Notes under the pieces: model-generated
What the model saw: the letters and a program-made list of their open reading frames with translations, nothing else
The model's database searches: none
What the model was told of the DNA's origin: nothing
Assembly: GCF_033949425.1 (NCBI RefSeq)
Contig: NZ_JAXAVX010000001.1
Span: forward strand, 806,001-870,000
Source of the DNA: Patulibacter brassicae
GTDB lineage: Bacteria > Actinomycetota > Thermoleophilia > Solirubrobacterales > Solirubrobacteraceae
Reading direction: 5' to 3'
Length of the DNA stretch: 64,000 nt
Part shown: piece by piece, positions 32,978 through 42,469 of the stretch
Layout: every line of letters starts with the position of its first letter
Numbering within the stretch: position 1 is the first letter of the stretch
Translations under genes and position numbers: made by a program

Positions 32978-33700
32978 TCAGACGAGGGCCCCGGTGGCGC
33001 CGCCGTCGAGGACGAACGCCTCCGAGGTGGAGAACCGCGAGCGGTCCGACGCGAGGAAGGTCACGAGCTTCGCGATCTCCTCGGCGGTGCCGAGCCGGCC
33101 CTGCTTGGCCCCGATGACCTCCTCGGCCGGCATGCCGATCGCCTCGGTCAGCTCGTCCATGTGCGACCGGACCATCTCCGTGTCGGCGAAGCCGGGGCAG
33201 ACCGCGTTGACGCGGATCCCGAAGTCGCGCAGCTCGAGGCCGAGCGTCCGGCTGATCGACACGACGCCGGCCTTCGCGGCGGCGTAGGTGCCGATCAGCG
33301 GCGAGCCCTTGAGCCCCGAGATCGACGCCATGTTGATGATCGACCCGGAGCCCTGCGGCACCATCACGCGTGCCGCCTCGCGGGCGGTGAGGAACACCCC
33401 GTCGAGGTTGATCGACATGAGGTTGCGCCACTCGTCGAACGTCACCTGCGCCAGCGGCTTGACGAACGCGACGCCGGCGTTGGCGACGGCGATGTCGAGC
33501 TTGCCGTGCTGCTCGACGACCTGGTCGACCGCCTTGGCGATGGCGCCCTCGTCGCGCACGTCGAGCGTGATGTCGCCGCCCGTGAGGTCCGTCCGCACGA
33601 CCGTGGCGCCCTCGGCGGCCAGCGCGTCGGCGCACGCCGCCCCGATTCCCTGGCCCGCGCCGGTGACCAGCGCGACCCGTCCTTCCAGCTCTCCGCTCAC
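32978..33700 (-). CDS. Short-chain dehydrogenase/reductase
   Basis: A 240-residue classical SDR. It has the cofactor motif TGAGQGIG at about residues 14-21, ANAG at the base of the active site, a catalytic Ser in the MASISG segment and the Tyr/Lys pair in YAAAK. DLTGGDI after the second strand suggests NAD preference (Asp at the strand end). The closing LDGGATG is typical. Its start overlaps the stop of the next SDR (ATGA at 33697-33700), so the two are made together and may act on the same lipid-derived intermediate. The exact substrate is not visible. Confidence 0.9.
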   Translation of the reverse strand: MSGELEGRVALVTGAGQGIGAACADALAAEGATVVRTDLTGGDITLDVRDEGAIAKAVDQVVEQHGKLDIAVANAGVAFVKPLAQVTFDEWRNLMSINLDGVFLTAREAARVMVPQGSGSIINMASISGLKGSPLIGTYAAAKAGVVSISRTLGLELRDFGIRVNAVCPGFADTEMVRSHMDELTEAIGMPAEEVIGAKQGRLGTAEEIAKLVTFLASDRSRFSTSEAFVLDGGATGALV

Positions 33701-34461
33701 AGCAGGCTCGCTTCCAGTCCCCCGTCGAGGACGTAGTGGCTTCCGGTGGTGAAGGACGAATCCTCCGAGGCGAGGAAGGCGACCATCTCAGCCACCTCGG
33801 ATACCTCGCCGATGCGGCCCTGCTTGAGCTTCAGGACCTCGCCGAACGGCATGCCGACGGCGGCCTCGAAGGGCGAGACGAGCCGGTCGACCATCGCCGT
33901 GTCGATGAACGCGGGACAGACCGCGTTGACGCGGATGTTCGCGGCGCGCAGCTCGATCGCGGCGACCTCGCTGAGGCGCACCACGGCGCCCTTCGAGGCG
34001 CAGTAGGCGCCGAGCAGGGGCGCACCGCCGAGCCCGGCGACCGACGACATGTTCACGATCGAGCCGGAGCCCGACGCCGCCAGCAGCGGGACGCTCGCCT
34101 TGATGCCGAGGAACGTGCCCGTCACGTTGATCCGCATCAGCCGGTCGAAGTCGGCCTCCTCGGTCTCCGTGAGCGGCGCGCCGATCTCGATGCCCGCGTT
34201 GTTGACGAGCACGTCGAGGCCGCCCAGCTGCTCCTCGGCGGCGGCGACCGCCGTCTGCCACTGGTCGGCCTGCGTGACGTCGAGCGTCGCCGAGCCGTGG
34301 CCCTCGCCGAGCTCGGCGGCGAGCCGCTCGGCTCCCGCCGTGTCGACGTCGGTGACGAGGACCTTCGCGCCCTGCTTCGCGAAGAGCTCGGCACAGGCCG
34401 TGCCGATGCCGGCCGCGGCACCCGTGATCAGGGTGCGACGACCGGTCAGGTCGGAGATCAT
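33697..34461 (-). CDS. Short-chain dehydrogenase/reductase
   Basis: A 254-residue classical SDR with TGAAAGIG at about residues 14-21, VLVTDVDT (an acidic residue pointing to NAD), NNAG, catalytic Ser in MSSVAG and YCASK as the Tyr/Lys pair. The C-terminal LDGGLEAS ends at 33697, overlapping the second SDR. The two proteins share much sequence, including an FGEVLKLKQGRIG-like segment (EEVIGAKQGRLG in the other), so they are probably tandem paralogues that could form a hetero-oligomer. It is 82 nt downstream of the acyl-CoA ligase. Confidence 0.9.
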   Translation of the reverse strand: MISDLTGRRTLITGAAAGIGTACAELFAKQGAKVLVTDVDTAGAERLAAELGEGHGSATLDVTQADQWQTAVAAAEEQLGGLDVLVNNAGIEIGAPLTETEEADFDRLMRINVTGTFLGIKASVPLLAASGSGSIVNMSSVAGLGGAPLLGAYCASKGAVVRLSEVAAIELRAANIRVNAVCPAFIDTAMVDRLVSPFEAAVGMPFGEVLKLKQGRIGEVSEVAEMVAFLASEDSSFTTGSHYVLDGGLEASLL

Positions 34462-34543
34462 CGCTCCTCCTCCGGTCGGGGCGCCCCGGGGCGCCCGTGG
34501 TTGGTCCCGCCGCGAGCGCGAGCGGGATCGTGGGTGGGCGCCC

Positions 34544-36118
34544 TCACCGGGCGCCCGCCGTCTCGGTGGCGTCGGCGAGCGCGGCTCGCAGCGCCTTCTT
34601 GTCCGTCTTGCCGGTCGCCGTGCGCGGCAGGTCCCCGGTGATGACGTCCCAGGTCCGCGGGCGCTTGTACGACGCCAGGCGCTCGGCCGTGTGCGCCTCG
34701 AGCACCGAGAGCTCGACCTCCTCGGTGAGGACGACGACGGCGTGGACCTCCTCGCCGCGGTGCGCGTCCGGGCGGCCGATCACGGCGACGTCCTTCACCG
34801 CGGGATGCTCGGCGATCGCCTCCTCGACCTCGCGCGGGTAGATGTTCTCCCCGCCGCGGATGATCATGTCCTTCGTGCGGTCGACGAGGTAGAGGAAGCC
34901 GTCCTCGTCGCGGTAGGCGACGTCGCCCGTGCGCAGCCAGCCGTCCTCGAGCGTCTCGGCGTTCGCGTCCGGGCGGTTCCAGTAGCCGCCCATGATGTTC
35001 GCGCCCTTGATCCGCAGCTCGCCGCGCTCGCCGTCGGGCAGCACCGTGCCCTCGTCGTCGGTGATGACGATCTCCTGGCCGCGCAGCGCCATCCCGATCG
35101 AGCCGGCCTTGCGCGGGCCCCAGTACGGGTTGACCGTCGAGACGCACGTGCTCTCCGTCAGGCCGTAGCCCTCGATGACGCGCAGGCCGAACGTCTCCTC
35201 GAACCGCGTCAGCAGCGCCCGCGTGAGCGGCGCGGCCCCGCAGACGACGTACTGCAGCGAGCTCGTGTCGGCGGTGTCGGCGCCCGGCGCGTGGAGGAGC
35301 GCCGAGAGGATCGTCGGCACGGACGAGAACGTCGTCGGACGGTGCTCGTCGACGAGCTTCCAGAAGTCGCGGCCGGAGAAGGGCGGCCAGAGCAGGACCT
35401 CGGCGCCGACCATGAGCGAGGTCATCGTCGTGGCGACCTGCGCGTTGGCGTGGAACAGCGGGAGGATGAGCCCGGCGCGATCGCCGTGGCGCAGCGGCAG
35501 CAGCTCGCCGACCTGCGCCGCGTTCACGACGTAGTTCTCGTGCGAGAGCATCGCCCCCTTCGGGCGGCCCGTGGTGCCCGACGTGTAGACGAGCGACGCG
35601 AGGTCCGACCCGGCGATCTCGACCGGCGTCGGCTCGGCGTCCACCCGCAGGTCGTCGAACGCCGTGACCTCGGAGCCCTGCGCGCCGTCGAAGGAGACGA
35701 CGTGCTCGACCGCGCCGAACGCGGAGCGGTCCGCGAGGACGCGCTCGACGCCGGAGGCGTCGCCGATGACGACCTTCGCGCCGGAGTCCCCGACGACGAA
35801 CGAGATCTCGTGGGTCGTGAAGTGCGCGTTGATCGGGTTGAACACCGCCCCGATCTCGGCGATGGCGAACCACGCCTCGAGGTACTCGGGGCGGTTGGCG
35901 GAGACGACCGCCACGCGGTCGCCGTGGCCGACGCCGAGGCCTTGCAGGCCCGCGGCGAGCCGCAGCACGCGGGCGCGGAACTCGCCCAGGGTCCAGGCGG
36001 TCCCCTCGGTGTCGCGGAACCACGGGCGGTCGGGGTGGTCGCCGGCCCGGCGGGCCAGGAGCTCGGGGAGGGTGGTCGCCTCGACCACCGCGTCGGAGGA
36101 CTGTCGCGTCTCGGTCAT
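34544..36118 (-). CDS. AMP-forming acyl-CoA ligase (FadD-type)
   Basis: A 524-residue ANL-superfamily adenylating enzyme. The phosphate loop is YTSGTTGRPKG at about residues 178-188, followed by GYGLTEST, the LRTGDVAYRDEDGF hinge and the C-terminal ATGK lysine near 504, so both half-reactions (adenylation and thioesterification) should work. The length and FINAHFTTHEI-type central region fit fatty-acyl- or steroid-side-chain-CoA synthetases. It would activate a carboxylic acid imported or produced in this locus to its CoA ester. The start is the ATG at 36118; the longer frame is a shadow of the upstream gene. Substrate chain length cannot be read from sequence. Confidence 0.92.
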   Translation of the reverse strand: MTETRQSSDAVVEATTLPELLARRAGDHPDRPWFRDTEGTAWTLGEFRARVLRLAAGLQGLGVGHGDRVAVVSANRPEYLEAWFAIAEIGAVFNPINAHFTTHEISFVVGDSGAKVVIGDASGVERVLADRSAFGAVEHVVSFDGAQGSEVTAFDDLRVDAEPTPVEIAGSDLASLVYTSGTTGRPKGAMLSHENYVVNAAQVGELLPLRHGDRAGLILPLFHANAQVATTMTSLMVGAEVLLWPPFSGRDFWKLVDEHRPTTFSSVPTILSALLHAPGADTADTSSLQYVVCGAAPLTRALLTRFEETFGLRVIEGYGLTESTCVSTVNPYWGPRKAGSIGMALRGQEIVITDDEGTVLPDGERGELRIKGANIMGGYWNRPDANAETLEDGWLRTGDVAYRDEDGFLYLVDRTKDMIIRGGENIYPREVEEAIAEHPAVKDVAVIGRPDAHRGEEVHAVVVLTEEVELSVLEAHTAERLASYKRPRTWDVITGDLPRTATGKTDKKALRAALADATETAGAR

Positions 36119-36156
36119 GGTCGTCTTCGGAGGGGTCGGGGTGGGTGGTGCCTGCG

Positions 36157-37572
36157 TCAGGCGGCGAGCCGGCGCAGCGCGGAGTTCGCGGCGTTGTAGC
36201 CGCACATGCCGTGCGCGCCCGCGCCGGGCGGGGTCGCAGCGGAGCAGAGGAAGAGCCCGTCGGCGCCGAGGGCGTACGGGTCGAGCGCCGGCCGGGGCCG
36301 GGCGATCATCTGACGGGCGTCGTTGGCGCCGGTGATCGTGTCGCCGCCGACGAAGTTCCGGTTGTAGGCCACGGTCTGGGCCACGGTGCGCACGTCGCGC
36401 GCCTCGATCCGCTCGCGGAAGCCGGGCGCGTAGCGCTCGATCTGCGCCTCGATCGCCGCGGTCGCGTCGCCGGTCCAGCCGGTCGGCACATGGGCGTAGG
36501 CGTAGATCGGGTGCAGGTCGCCGCGGGAGCGCGTCGGGTCGGCGAGGTACTGCTGGCAGAGCAGGACGTACGGGCGCTCGGGCATCTCGCCGCGCCAGAT
36601 CTGGCGCTCGACCGTCGCGACCTCGCGCGCGTCGCCGGACACGTGCACCGTGCCGGCGCGGCGCGTCGGCTCGTGGGTCCACGGGATGCCCTCGCGGACG
36701 GCGAACTCGACCTTGAAGGTCGCCGGTCCGTGGCGGTAGCGGCGCAGCGCGCGCGCGACGCGCGGCGGGATGCGATCGCCGGCGATCCGCGCCGCCGCCT
36801 CGGGCGCCGTGTCGAAGAGGACGACGTCGGGGCGGTCGAGCTCGTCGAGCGACGTCACCTCGACGCCGGTCTCGATCCGGCCGCCGTGGCTGCGCAGCAG
36901 CGACGCCATCGCGTCGGTGATCGCCCGCGAGCCGCCCTCGGCGACCGGCCAGCCGTAGCGGTGCGCGGCGGTGCCGAGCGTCACGCCGACGGCGGCCGAG
37001 AAGAGCGTGTTGAAGGGCCGCAGCGCGTGCGCGATCGTGCCGGCGAGCAGCGCGCGCCCCTCGACCGTCCGCAGGCGCTGGAGCAGCACCGCGGCCGGGA
37101 GGCCGGCCTGGGCGCCGAACCGGGCCATCGCCAGCGGATGGCGCGGCAGCTTCGTCATCGGCTGCGTGACGGCCGGCGCGATGCGGTCGAAGTGGTCGGT
37201 GAGCCAGCCGAAGAGCGAGCGCCAGGCCCGGCCGTCGGCGCCGAGGCCGGCGGCGGTCTCCTCGACCGACCGCAGGGCGGCGGCCCCGCGGCCGCCGTCC
37301 AGGGGATGGCTGTACTCGACCTCCGCCCACCGCCACGTGAGGCCGTGGGCGGCGAGGTCGAACCGCTCGGTGAAGCCGTTCTCCACCGCGAGCGGGTGCG
37401 CGGCCGAGCACTCGTCGTGCAGGAGCCCGGGGAGCGTCAGCTCGCTCGTCCGGGTCCCGCCGCCGATCCGCTCGGCCGCCTCCAGCACCGTGACGTCGAT
37501 GCCGGAGGCCGCGAGGGTCACGGCGGCAGCGAGCCCGTTGGGCCCGCTGCCGACGACGACCGCTCGCGTCAC
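36157..37572 (-). CDS. Phytoene-dehydrogenase-like FAD oxidoreductase
   Basis: A 471-residue flavoprotein with the FAD motif GSGPNG at about residues 8-13 followed by VLEAAERIGGGTRT, the pattern of the carotenoid desaturase/amine-oxidase superfamily. A C-terminal FAD segment (GLFLCSAATPPGAGAHGMCGYNAA) is present. No carotenoid genes are nearby; this COG1233 branch is often encoded with lipid genes in Actinomycetota, so a desaturase or isomerase acting on a lipid is more likely than a carotenoid enzyme. The start is GTG at 37572, overlapping the DUF3556 gene stop (GTGA), implying coupled expression with that membrane protein. Confidence 0.88.
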   Translation of the reverse strand: MTRAVVVGSGPNGLAAAVTLAASGIDVTVLEAAERIGGGTRTSELTLPGLLHDECSAAHPLAVENGFTERFDLAAHGLTWRWAEVEYSHPLDGGRGAAALRSVEETAAGLGADGRAWRSLFGWLTDHFDRIAPAVTQPMTKLPRHPLAMARFGAQAGLPAAVLLQRLRTVEGRALLAGTIAHALRPFNTLFSAAVGVTLGTAAHRYGWPVAEGGSRAITDAMASLLRSHGGRIETGVEVTSLDELDRPDVVLFDTAPEAAARIAGDRIPPRVARALRRYRHGPATFKVEFAVREGIPWTHEPTRRAGTVHVSGDAREVATVERQIWRGEMPERPYVLLCQQYLADPTRSRGDLHPIYAYAHVPTGWTGDATAAIEAQIERYAPGFRERIEARDVRTVAQTVAYNRNFVGGDTITGANDARQMIARPRPALDPYALGADGLFLCSAATPPGAGAHGMCGYNAANSALRRLAA

Positions 37573-39407
37573 GTGGCGACCTGCGGGCGGGGTGCTGCGG
37601 CGGCCGCCGGCTCGTCCGCGCCGGGGATCGGCTGCGGCGGGTAGCTCACCCGCTGGTAGCCCTCGCGGCGCCAGGTGACCTCGGTGGAGACCGGGCCGTC
37701 CGGCAGCCACGGCTGCGTGTTGACGCACTCCTCGACCGACCAGCTGCCCCGCTCGATCACGCCGACCGCGGCGTCGATCACGTGGTACTGCTGACGCCCG
37801 TTGGCGTAGGGCTCCGACTCGACCCAGACGACGATGAACTCGCCCGGCGCGAAGTTGCACCGGTCCTGGAGCGCCTGGATGAAGCGGTCGTCGTGCAGGT
37901 GGCCGTCACCGAAGTTCCAGCCCATGAGCGCGTTGGAGGAGAACTCCGCCTCGCGCAGCGTGTAGTGGTCGAGGTCCTTGCCCAGCGTGTTCCACATGAC
38001 CGAGTTCAGGCCCCGGCCCTGGCTGTGCAGGGAGCGCCAGCCGAGCAGCTGGTGCAGGACGACCTCCGCCTCGTGGAAGCCGTAGAGCTCCTCGAGCTGG
38101 TCGCGCTGCATGAGCGACGCCTTCTTGACGTGCTCGTTGAGCTTCTGCTCGGCGCCCGGCGCCATCGCCCACATCGCCGACGCCCAGTTGCCGGCGTACT
38201 GACGCAGGCTCGGCAGGAACGAGATCTGGTCGGGCCGCATGTTGCCCCAGATCGGGAAGACGCACATGGCGATGAGCGTCAGCGCCAGCAGCGCCGGGTC
38301 CATGTCCCACAGCGCGTAGCCGGCGCTGCCCTGGTGCTCCAGGAAGAGGAACCCGATGAGGAACATGAACATGACGTTCCACTCGATCGGCGTCGCCAGC
38401 GGGAAGCAGCTGATGATGAAGACGCAGTAGCCGAGCATGATGATCGCGGCGATCGTCGTGATCGTGTCGTTCGTCGACAGGAGCAGGACGAGCGGGACGG
38501 CGATCTCGAACGCGGTGCCCGGGATGTGCGCCATGAACTTCGCGAAGCCCGACGGCCGCAGGTCGTTCGGGAAATCCTTGTAGTGGCCGCGCTTGATCTT
38601 CGTCGAGCTGAGCCACGGCGTGTTGCTCGTCATCGGCGGGATGACCAGCGGGAAGTGCTTCGTGAGCTTCGAGAAGCCGGCCCAGGCCCAGACGGCGACG
38701 ATGAGGATCTTCGCCGCGATGACCATGTCCACGAACGGGAAGAACGCGAAGAAGATCAGCGCCGGCAGGTACTGCTCGCTGCGGGCCGCGAGGAAGACCG
38801 TGCGGTCGCGCAGGCCGAGGACGCAGAGCAGCGCGATCATCGGCACGAGCACGCCCGTCGACATGAGCGTCAGCGACGCGCCGGCGGCGTTCGTGTCCGC
38901 GTTGTCCTGACCGGGCAGGGCGATCGCGACGACGTAGGTCGCGATGAGCGCCGTGTAGAGCAGGACGTCGATCGGCTCGCGGGTGTGCCCCTTCGTGCCC
39001 GGCACCTTGTCGGGCCACGGCGGGAGCCGAATCGTGCCGGTCCGGAAGTAGTGGCGGAAGCCGGCGGTGAAGGGCTTGAAGTGCCCGGAGAGCGGCCCCC
39101 ACGAGCCGCCCATGCCGAGCGACTCGATGAGCAGCATCCAGACGATGAGCTTCTGCCAGACGATCGCCTGGTCGAACCACTCCGACGGCGCGAACGGGTT
39201 GAGGTCGGAGGTGAGCGTCGCCGCCAGCACTCCGCAGCCGGCGGTGAAGAAGATCATCCGGAACAAGTAGATGAACATCGTGATCTTCGGTGCGCCGAAT
39301 CCGTATTCGGCCCAGTGCCTCGAGAGCGTCTTGATGCGCTCGAGGTACGGCATCTTCATGAACGTCGGTGGATCGACGGGCGGGAAATTCCCAGTGGTGA
39401 GACCCAT
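37569..39407 (-). CDS. DUF3556 multi-pass membrane protein
   Basis: A 612-residue protein matching what I know of the actinobacterial DUF3556 family. It has a conserved soluble start with FPPVDPPTFM, then about ten membrane segments between residues 45 and 405 with characteristic loops (SLGMGGSWGPLSGHFKPF, LTKHFPLVIPPMTSNTPW), then a 200-residue soluble C-terminal domain. The function is unknown; family members sit near lipid-metabolism genes in mycobacteria. It is the first gene of the minus-strand block ending at the SDR pair and is coupled to the phytoene-dehydrogenase-like enzyme. Histidine- and aspartate-bearing membrane loops would allow a membrane oxidoreductase or acyltransferase role, but this is speculation. 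Confidence 0.85.
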   Translation of the reverse strand: MGLTTGNFPPVDPPTFMKMPYLERIKTLSRHWAEYGFGAPKITMFIYLFRMIFFTAGCGVLAATLTSDLNPFAPSEWFDQAIVWQKLIVWMLLIESLGMGGSWGPLSGHFKPFTAGFRHYFRTGTIRLPPWPDKVPGTKGHTREPIDVLLYTALIATYVVAIALPGQDNADTNAAGASLTLMSTGVLVPMIALLCVLGLRDRTVFLAARSEQYLPALIFFAFFPFVDMVIAAKILIVAVWAWAGFSKLTKHFPLVIPPMTSNTPWLSSTKIKRGHYKDFPNDLRPSGFAKFMAHIPGTAFEIAVPLVLLLSTNDTITTIAAIIMLGYCVFIISCFPLATPIEWNVMFMFLIGFLFLEHQGSAGYALWDMDPALLALTLIAMCVFPIWGNMRPDQISFLPSLRQYAGNWASAMWAMAPGAEQKLNEHVKKASLMQRDQLEELYGFHEAEVVLHQLLGWRSLHSQGRGLNSVMWNTLGKDLDHYTLREAEFSSNALMGWNFGDGHLHDDRFIQALQDRCNFAPGEFIVVWVESEPYANGRQQYHVIDAAVGVIERGSWSVEECVNTQPWLPDGPVSTEVTWRREGYQRVSYPPQPIPGADEPAAAAAPRPQVAT

Positions 39408-39638
39408 GGCGGCTGCTCCTCCTGGTCAGCGGGATCGGCGGCAGGCTCGCACCGCTGACGGGGCGTCGATGACGGCATCCGCACCCGGATGGTGGGCCAC
39501 CGGAGGCCGATGCACTCGATGACGGGTGGCGTTGCCGCCGTGGGCCGCGCGGGCGCGCCGCGACCGGCGCGCAGCGCGGTCGGCGGCGCGTCGGCGGACC
39601 GGCGAACGCCGCGCCGACCCGGCTCGGCGGCGTCCGGC

Positions 39639-39668
39639 GGCGGCGCCGGCGGGAGTCCCGGCGCCGCC
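39639..39668 (-). terminator. Hairpin terminator of the siderophore operon
   Basis: GGCGGCGCCGG (39639-39649) pairs perfectly with CCGGCGCCGCC (39658-39668) around an 8-nt loop. It begins 11 nt beyond the stop of the last operon gene on the minus strand. The rest of the 272-nt gap up to the DUF3556 gene holds nothing I recognise. Confidence 0.65.
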
Positions 39669-39679
39669 CCCGCGCCGGC

Positions 39680-42469
39680 TCAGCGGGGCCGGCGGCCCCG
39701 GATCTCGGCCGCGAGCTGGTAGGTCGGCCGGTTCTGGAAGTCCGCCAGCGGCTGGTCCAGGAGCCCGTAGGGCCGATGGACGATCGCGTCGAAGCAGCGC
39801 TGCCGGTCCGTGCGCGCGTGGCGCCCGCGGTCGCACTCCGCGTCGTCGCGGTAGACCTCGGCCGGGGGCACCGCCAGCGCGTCGCGCAGCGAGGAGGCCA
39901 GCGCCGCCACGCACGCCGCCCGCGACCCGCCCCCGCAGAAGCCGGTGGCGAAGCGCTCCCGCAGCCGGCCGCCGAGCACGGCGCGCAGGTCCTTGTGGGC
40001 CATGGAGTACCAGCCCGCCTGGTACGCCGACCCGCGGTGGCCCAGGTCGCCGCCCGGCGGATCGTCGAGCGGGAAGAACCGCTCGAGGGCGGCGAACAGC
40101 TCCGCGCCGAGCGCGGGCTCGAACTGGGCCCGCAGCCACCGCGGCCACCACGCGTCCATGATCCGGATCGCGTCGGCGTGCTCGTAGCGGCCGTCGCCGT
40201 CGGCGTCCCGCCGGTGCCAGCCGTCCGCCGCCCACGCGGAGAGCCGATCCAGCGCGGCGCGCAGCGCGGGATCGCGCTCGTCGCGCAGCAGCCGCAGCGC
40301 GAGCGGCAGCACCTTCTGCCCGCGGAGGTCGGTCGTCGCGGCCAGCCCGACCGCGCGCACCGCCTCGCCGAGGTCGATCCGGCCGCCGCCGCGCGTCAGC
40401 GCCTGGTCGACCCGCAGGTCGAGGAGCTGGGAGCGGTAGACGCTGCCGTAGGTGCTGTCCGCCGACGACGCGAACCCGACGGCCTGCTTGTTGTTCCAGT
40501 TCGTGACGTAGTCCTGGTTGCGCACGGCCGGCTGCTCGTCGAGGCCGAGCCGCTGGGATGTGCGGGCGACCGGGTCCCAGCCGACCCACGCGTCGTCGGC
40601 GGACACCGGGAGCTGCCCCGTCGCGCCCGGGGCCCGCCGCGGCAGCGCGCCGGCGCCCTGGTACTGCGCGTCGCGGTCGTCGACGTAGAACCAGTTCGTC
40701 GCGAACGCGATATCGGCGGTCGCGCGACGGAAGCTCTCCGCGTCGTGCACGGCGTCCGGGCGGTTCAGCCGCGCGATCCCGACCGCGGAGTCGATCTCGT
40801 GCCCGTACGTCGAGCGCAGCACGGTGAACGCCGTCGGCCGTCCCTCGACGGTCCCGCGACCGGCGACGAGCCCGAGCGGGGTCCGCTCGGCGACGAGCTC
40901 CTGCCGTCCCGCCGGGGTGGGGTCCGCGAGGCTCGGCGTCCAGCTCGTGCGCCGGACGAGCCGCTCGATCCCCACGCACCGGTCGCGGTAGCGCACGCCC
41001 GAGGAGCGCAGGGTCGCGACGCCACCGCCGGGATCGCAGAGCGGCAGGGCGAACGTGTCGGCGATGTCCTGCTGGCCCGAGGTCGCCGAGAACGCGTAGT
41101 CGAGGCCCCGCCCGACGAGCACGAACGCGCTGAGCCCCGGGAAGGCCGCGCCGCGCGCCTGGATCCCGCCCCCGACGAGCTCCTGCTCGAGCAGGAGCTG
41201 CGGGGCGCTGAAGTCCACCTGCGGCCCCATGACCGCCAGCGGATGCCCGCTGCGGGAGCGCGCCCCGGAGACGAGCAGCGCGTTGGACATCGTCCGCGGC
41301 AGCGATCCGACGATCCCCGGGAGCGCGCGGGTCGCCCCGGGACGTCGGTCGACCGGCGCCTCGCCGCGACGCGCGCGGGCGCGGGCGGGCGCCGCGTCCG
41401 GGCCGGCGACGACGACCGGGGACCGGACGACGCTGCCGCGGTCGGGCAGGATCGCGGTGCCGCCGGCGTCGCCGGCGGGCGTCCCCGAGGACGGGGTCTG
41501 GTACGGGAAGCGCCCGGCCGCCCGCCGGACCGTCGTCGGCGCGTCGGGGTCGTCGAAGGCCAGCAGCTGACGCCAGAGCGCGCGCCCCGTGCGCGCGCCG
41601 AAGCGCTCGGTGAACCGCTGGAGGAGCTCGGCGACCTCGAGCTCCTGCCCGCCGCCGCGTCCGAACGAGGTCCCGAAGAGCGCCGCCGTCGCGACGAGGT
41701 CGGTCGTGCGCCACCGCTCGGGGCCCAGCGGCCGGTTCACCGCCAGGTACTCCGCGGGCACCCCGCCCGGCCGCAGCGGCAGGCCGACGAGGTACGCGTT
41801 GATCCCCGCCACGTACTGCTCGAGGTCGCGCCGCAGCCGCGCGCCCTCGGCGCCGTAGCGGCGCGGGAGCGCGTCGAGCTGCGCCTGGAGGTCGACCTCG
41901 GCGTAGGGCGCCTGCGACCACTGGTAGGCATCCAGGGCGCGGTTGCCCGGCGCGCCGCCCGCGAAGCCGCTGAGCTGCCCGCGCGCGAGGTGCCGCATGA
42001 CGTCCATGAGGAAGAGCCGGTCCTGCGCGGCCACCCAGCCCGCGCCGAAGAGGACCCCGTCGCGGGTGGCGCCGCGCACGCGGGGCACCCCGAAGCGGCG
42101 GTCGCGCACGATCGTCACGTCGTCGCGCGGATGCTCCTCGCCGACGCGCTCGGCGGGCGTCGTCCCGAAGGTCGCGTCCTTGTAGAGGCGGGCGAGATCG
42201 AGCGGTCCGGGCCGGGCCGCCGCGCGCGGCAGGGCGGCGAACAGCGGGAGCTGGTCGCCGGCGTGCGACGGGCGCCGCCCGTCGGCGAGGAACGCGAGGG
42301 CCTCGGGCAGCGACGTGCTGCCGTCGGTGCCGGGCGGCAGGACGTCGTGGACGCCGCCGGCCGCGGGGTCGCCCGCGCCGCGCTCGAGCGGCGCCGGCGC
42401 CGCCCCGGCCGGAGCCGCGCCGGCGAGCGCGAGGACGAGCCCGAGCAGGGCGAGGCGACGGCGGCTCAC
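39680..42469 (-). CDS. Penicillin-acylase-family (Ntn) amidohydrolase, exported
   Basis: A 929-residue precursor of the penicillin acylase/PvdQ family. It has a signal peptide (residues 1-24, ending near AGA-AP), an alpha-chain region (about 90-300), a spacer (about 330-393), and the predicted autoprocessing site just before Ser395 in TMSNALLVSG. Ser395 would become the N-terminal nucleophile of the beta chain. Family enzymes cleave acyl-amide bonds outside the cytoplasm. It is the last gene of a siderophore operon, coupled to the acetyltransferase gene by GTGA. In Pseudomonas the related PvdQ deacylates a pyoverdine precursor, so an equivalent maturation step is a reasonable inference. The start is GTG at 42469. 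Confidence 0.9.
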   Translation of the reverse strand: MSRRRLALLGLVLALAGAAPAGAAPAPLERGAGDPAAGGVHDVLPPGTDGSTSLPEALAFLADGRRPSHAGDQLPLFAALPRAAARPGPLDLARLYKDATFGTTPAERVGEEHPRDDVTIVRDRRFGVPRVRGATRDGVLFGAGWVAAQDRLFLMDVMRHLARGQLSGFAGGAPGNRALDAYQWSQAPYAEVDLQAQLDALPRRYGAEGARLRRDLEQYVAGINAYLVGLPLRPGGVPAEYLAVNRPLGPERWRTTDLVATAALFGTSFGRGGGQELEVAELLQRFTERFGARTGRALWRQLLAFDDPDAPTTVRRAAGRFPYQTPSSGTPAGDAGGTAILPDRGSVVRSPVVVAGPDAAPARARARRGEAPVDRRPGATRALPGIVGSLPRTMSNALLVSGARSRSGHPLAVMGPQVDFSAPQLLLEQELVGGGIQARGAAFPGLSAFVLVGRGLDYAFSATSGQQDIADTFALPLCDPGGGVATLRSSGVRYRDRCVGIERLVRRTSWTPSLADPTPAGRQELVAERTPLGLVAGRGTVEGRPTAFTVLRSTYGHEIDSAVGIARLNRPDAVHDAESFRRATADIAFATNWFYVDDRDAQYQGAGALPRRAPGATGQLPVSADDAWVGWDPVARTSQRLGLDEQPAVRNQDYVTNWNNKQAVGFASSADSTYGSVYRSQLLDLRVDQALTRGGGRIDLGEAVRAVGLAATTDLRGQKVLPLALRLLRDERDPALRAALDRLSAWAADGWHRRDADGDGRYEHADAIRIMDAWWPRWLRAQFEPALGAELFAALERFFPLDDPPGGDLGHRGSAYQAGWYSMAHKDLRAVLGGRLRERFATGFCGGGSRAACVAALASSLRDALAVPPAEVYRDDAECDRGRHARTDRQRCFDAIVHRPYGLLDQPLADFQNRPTYQLAAEIRGRRPR

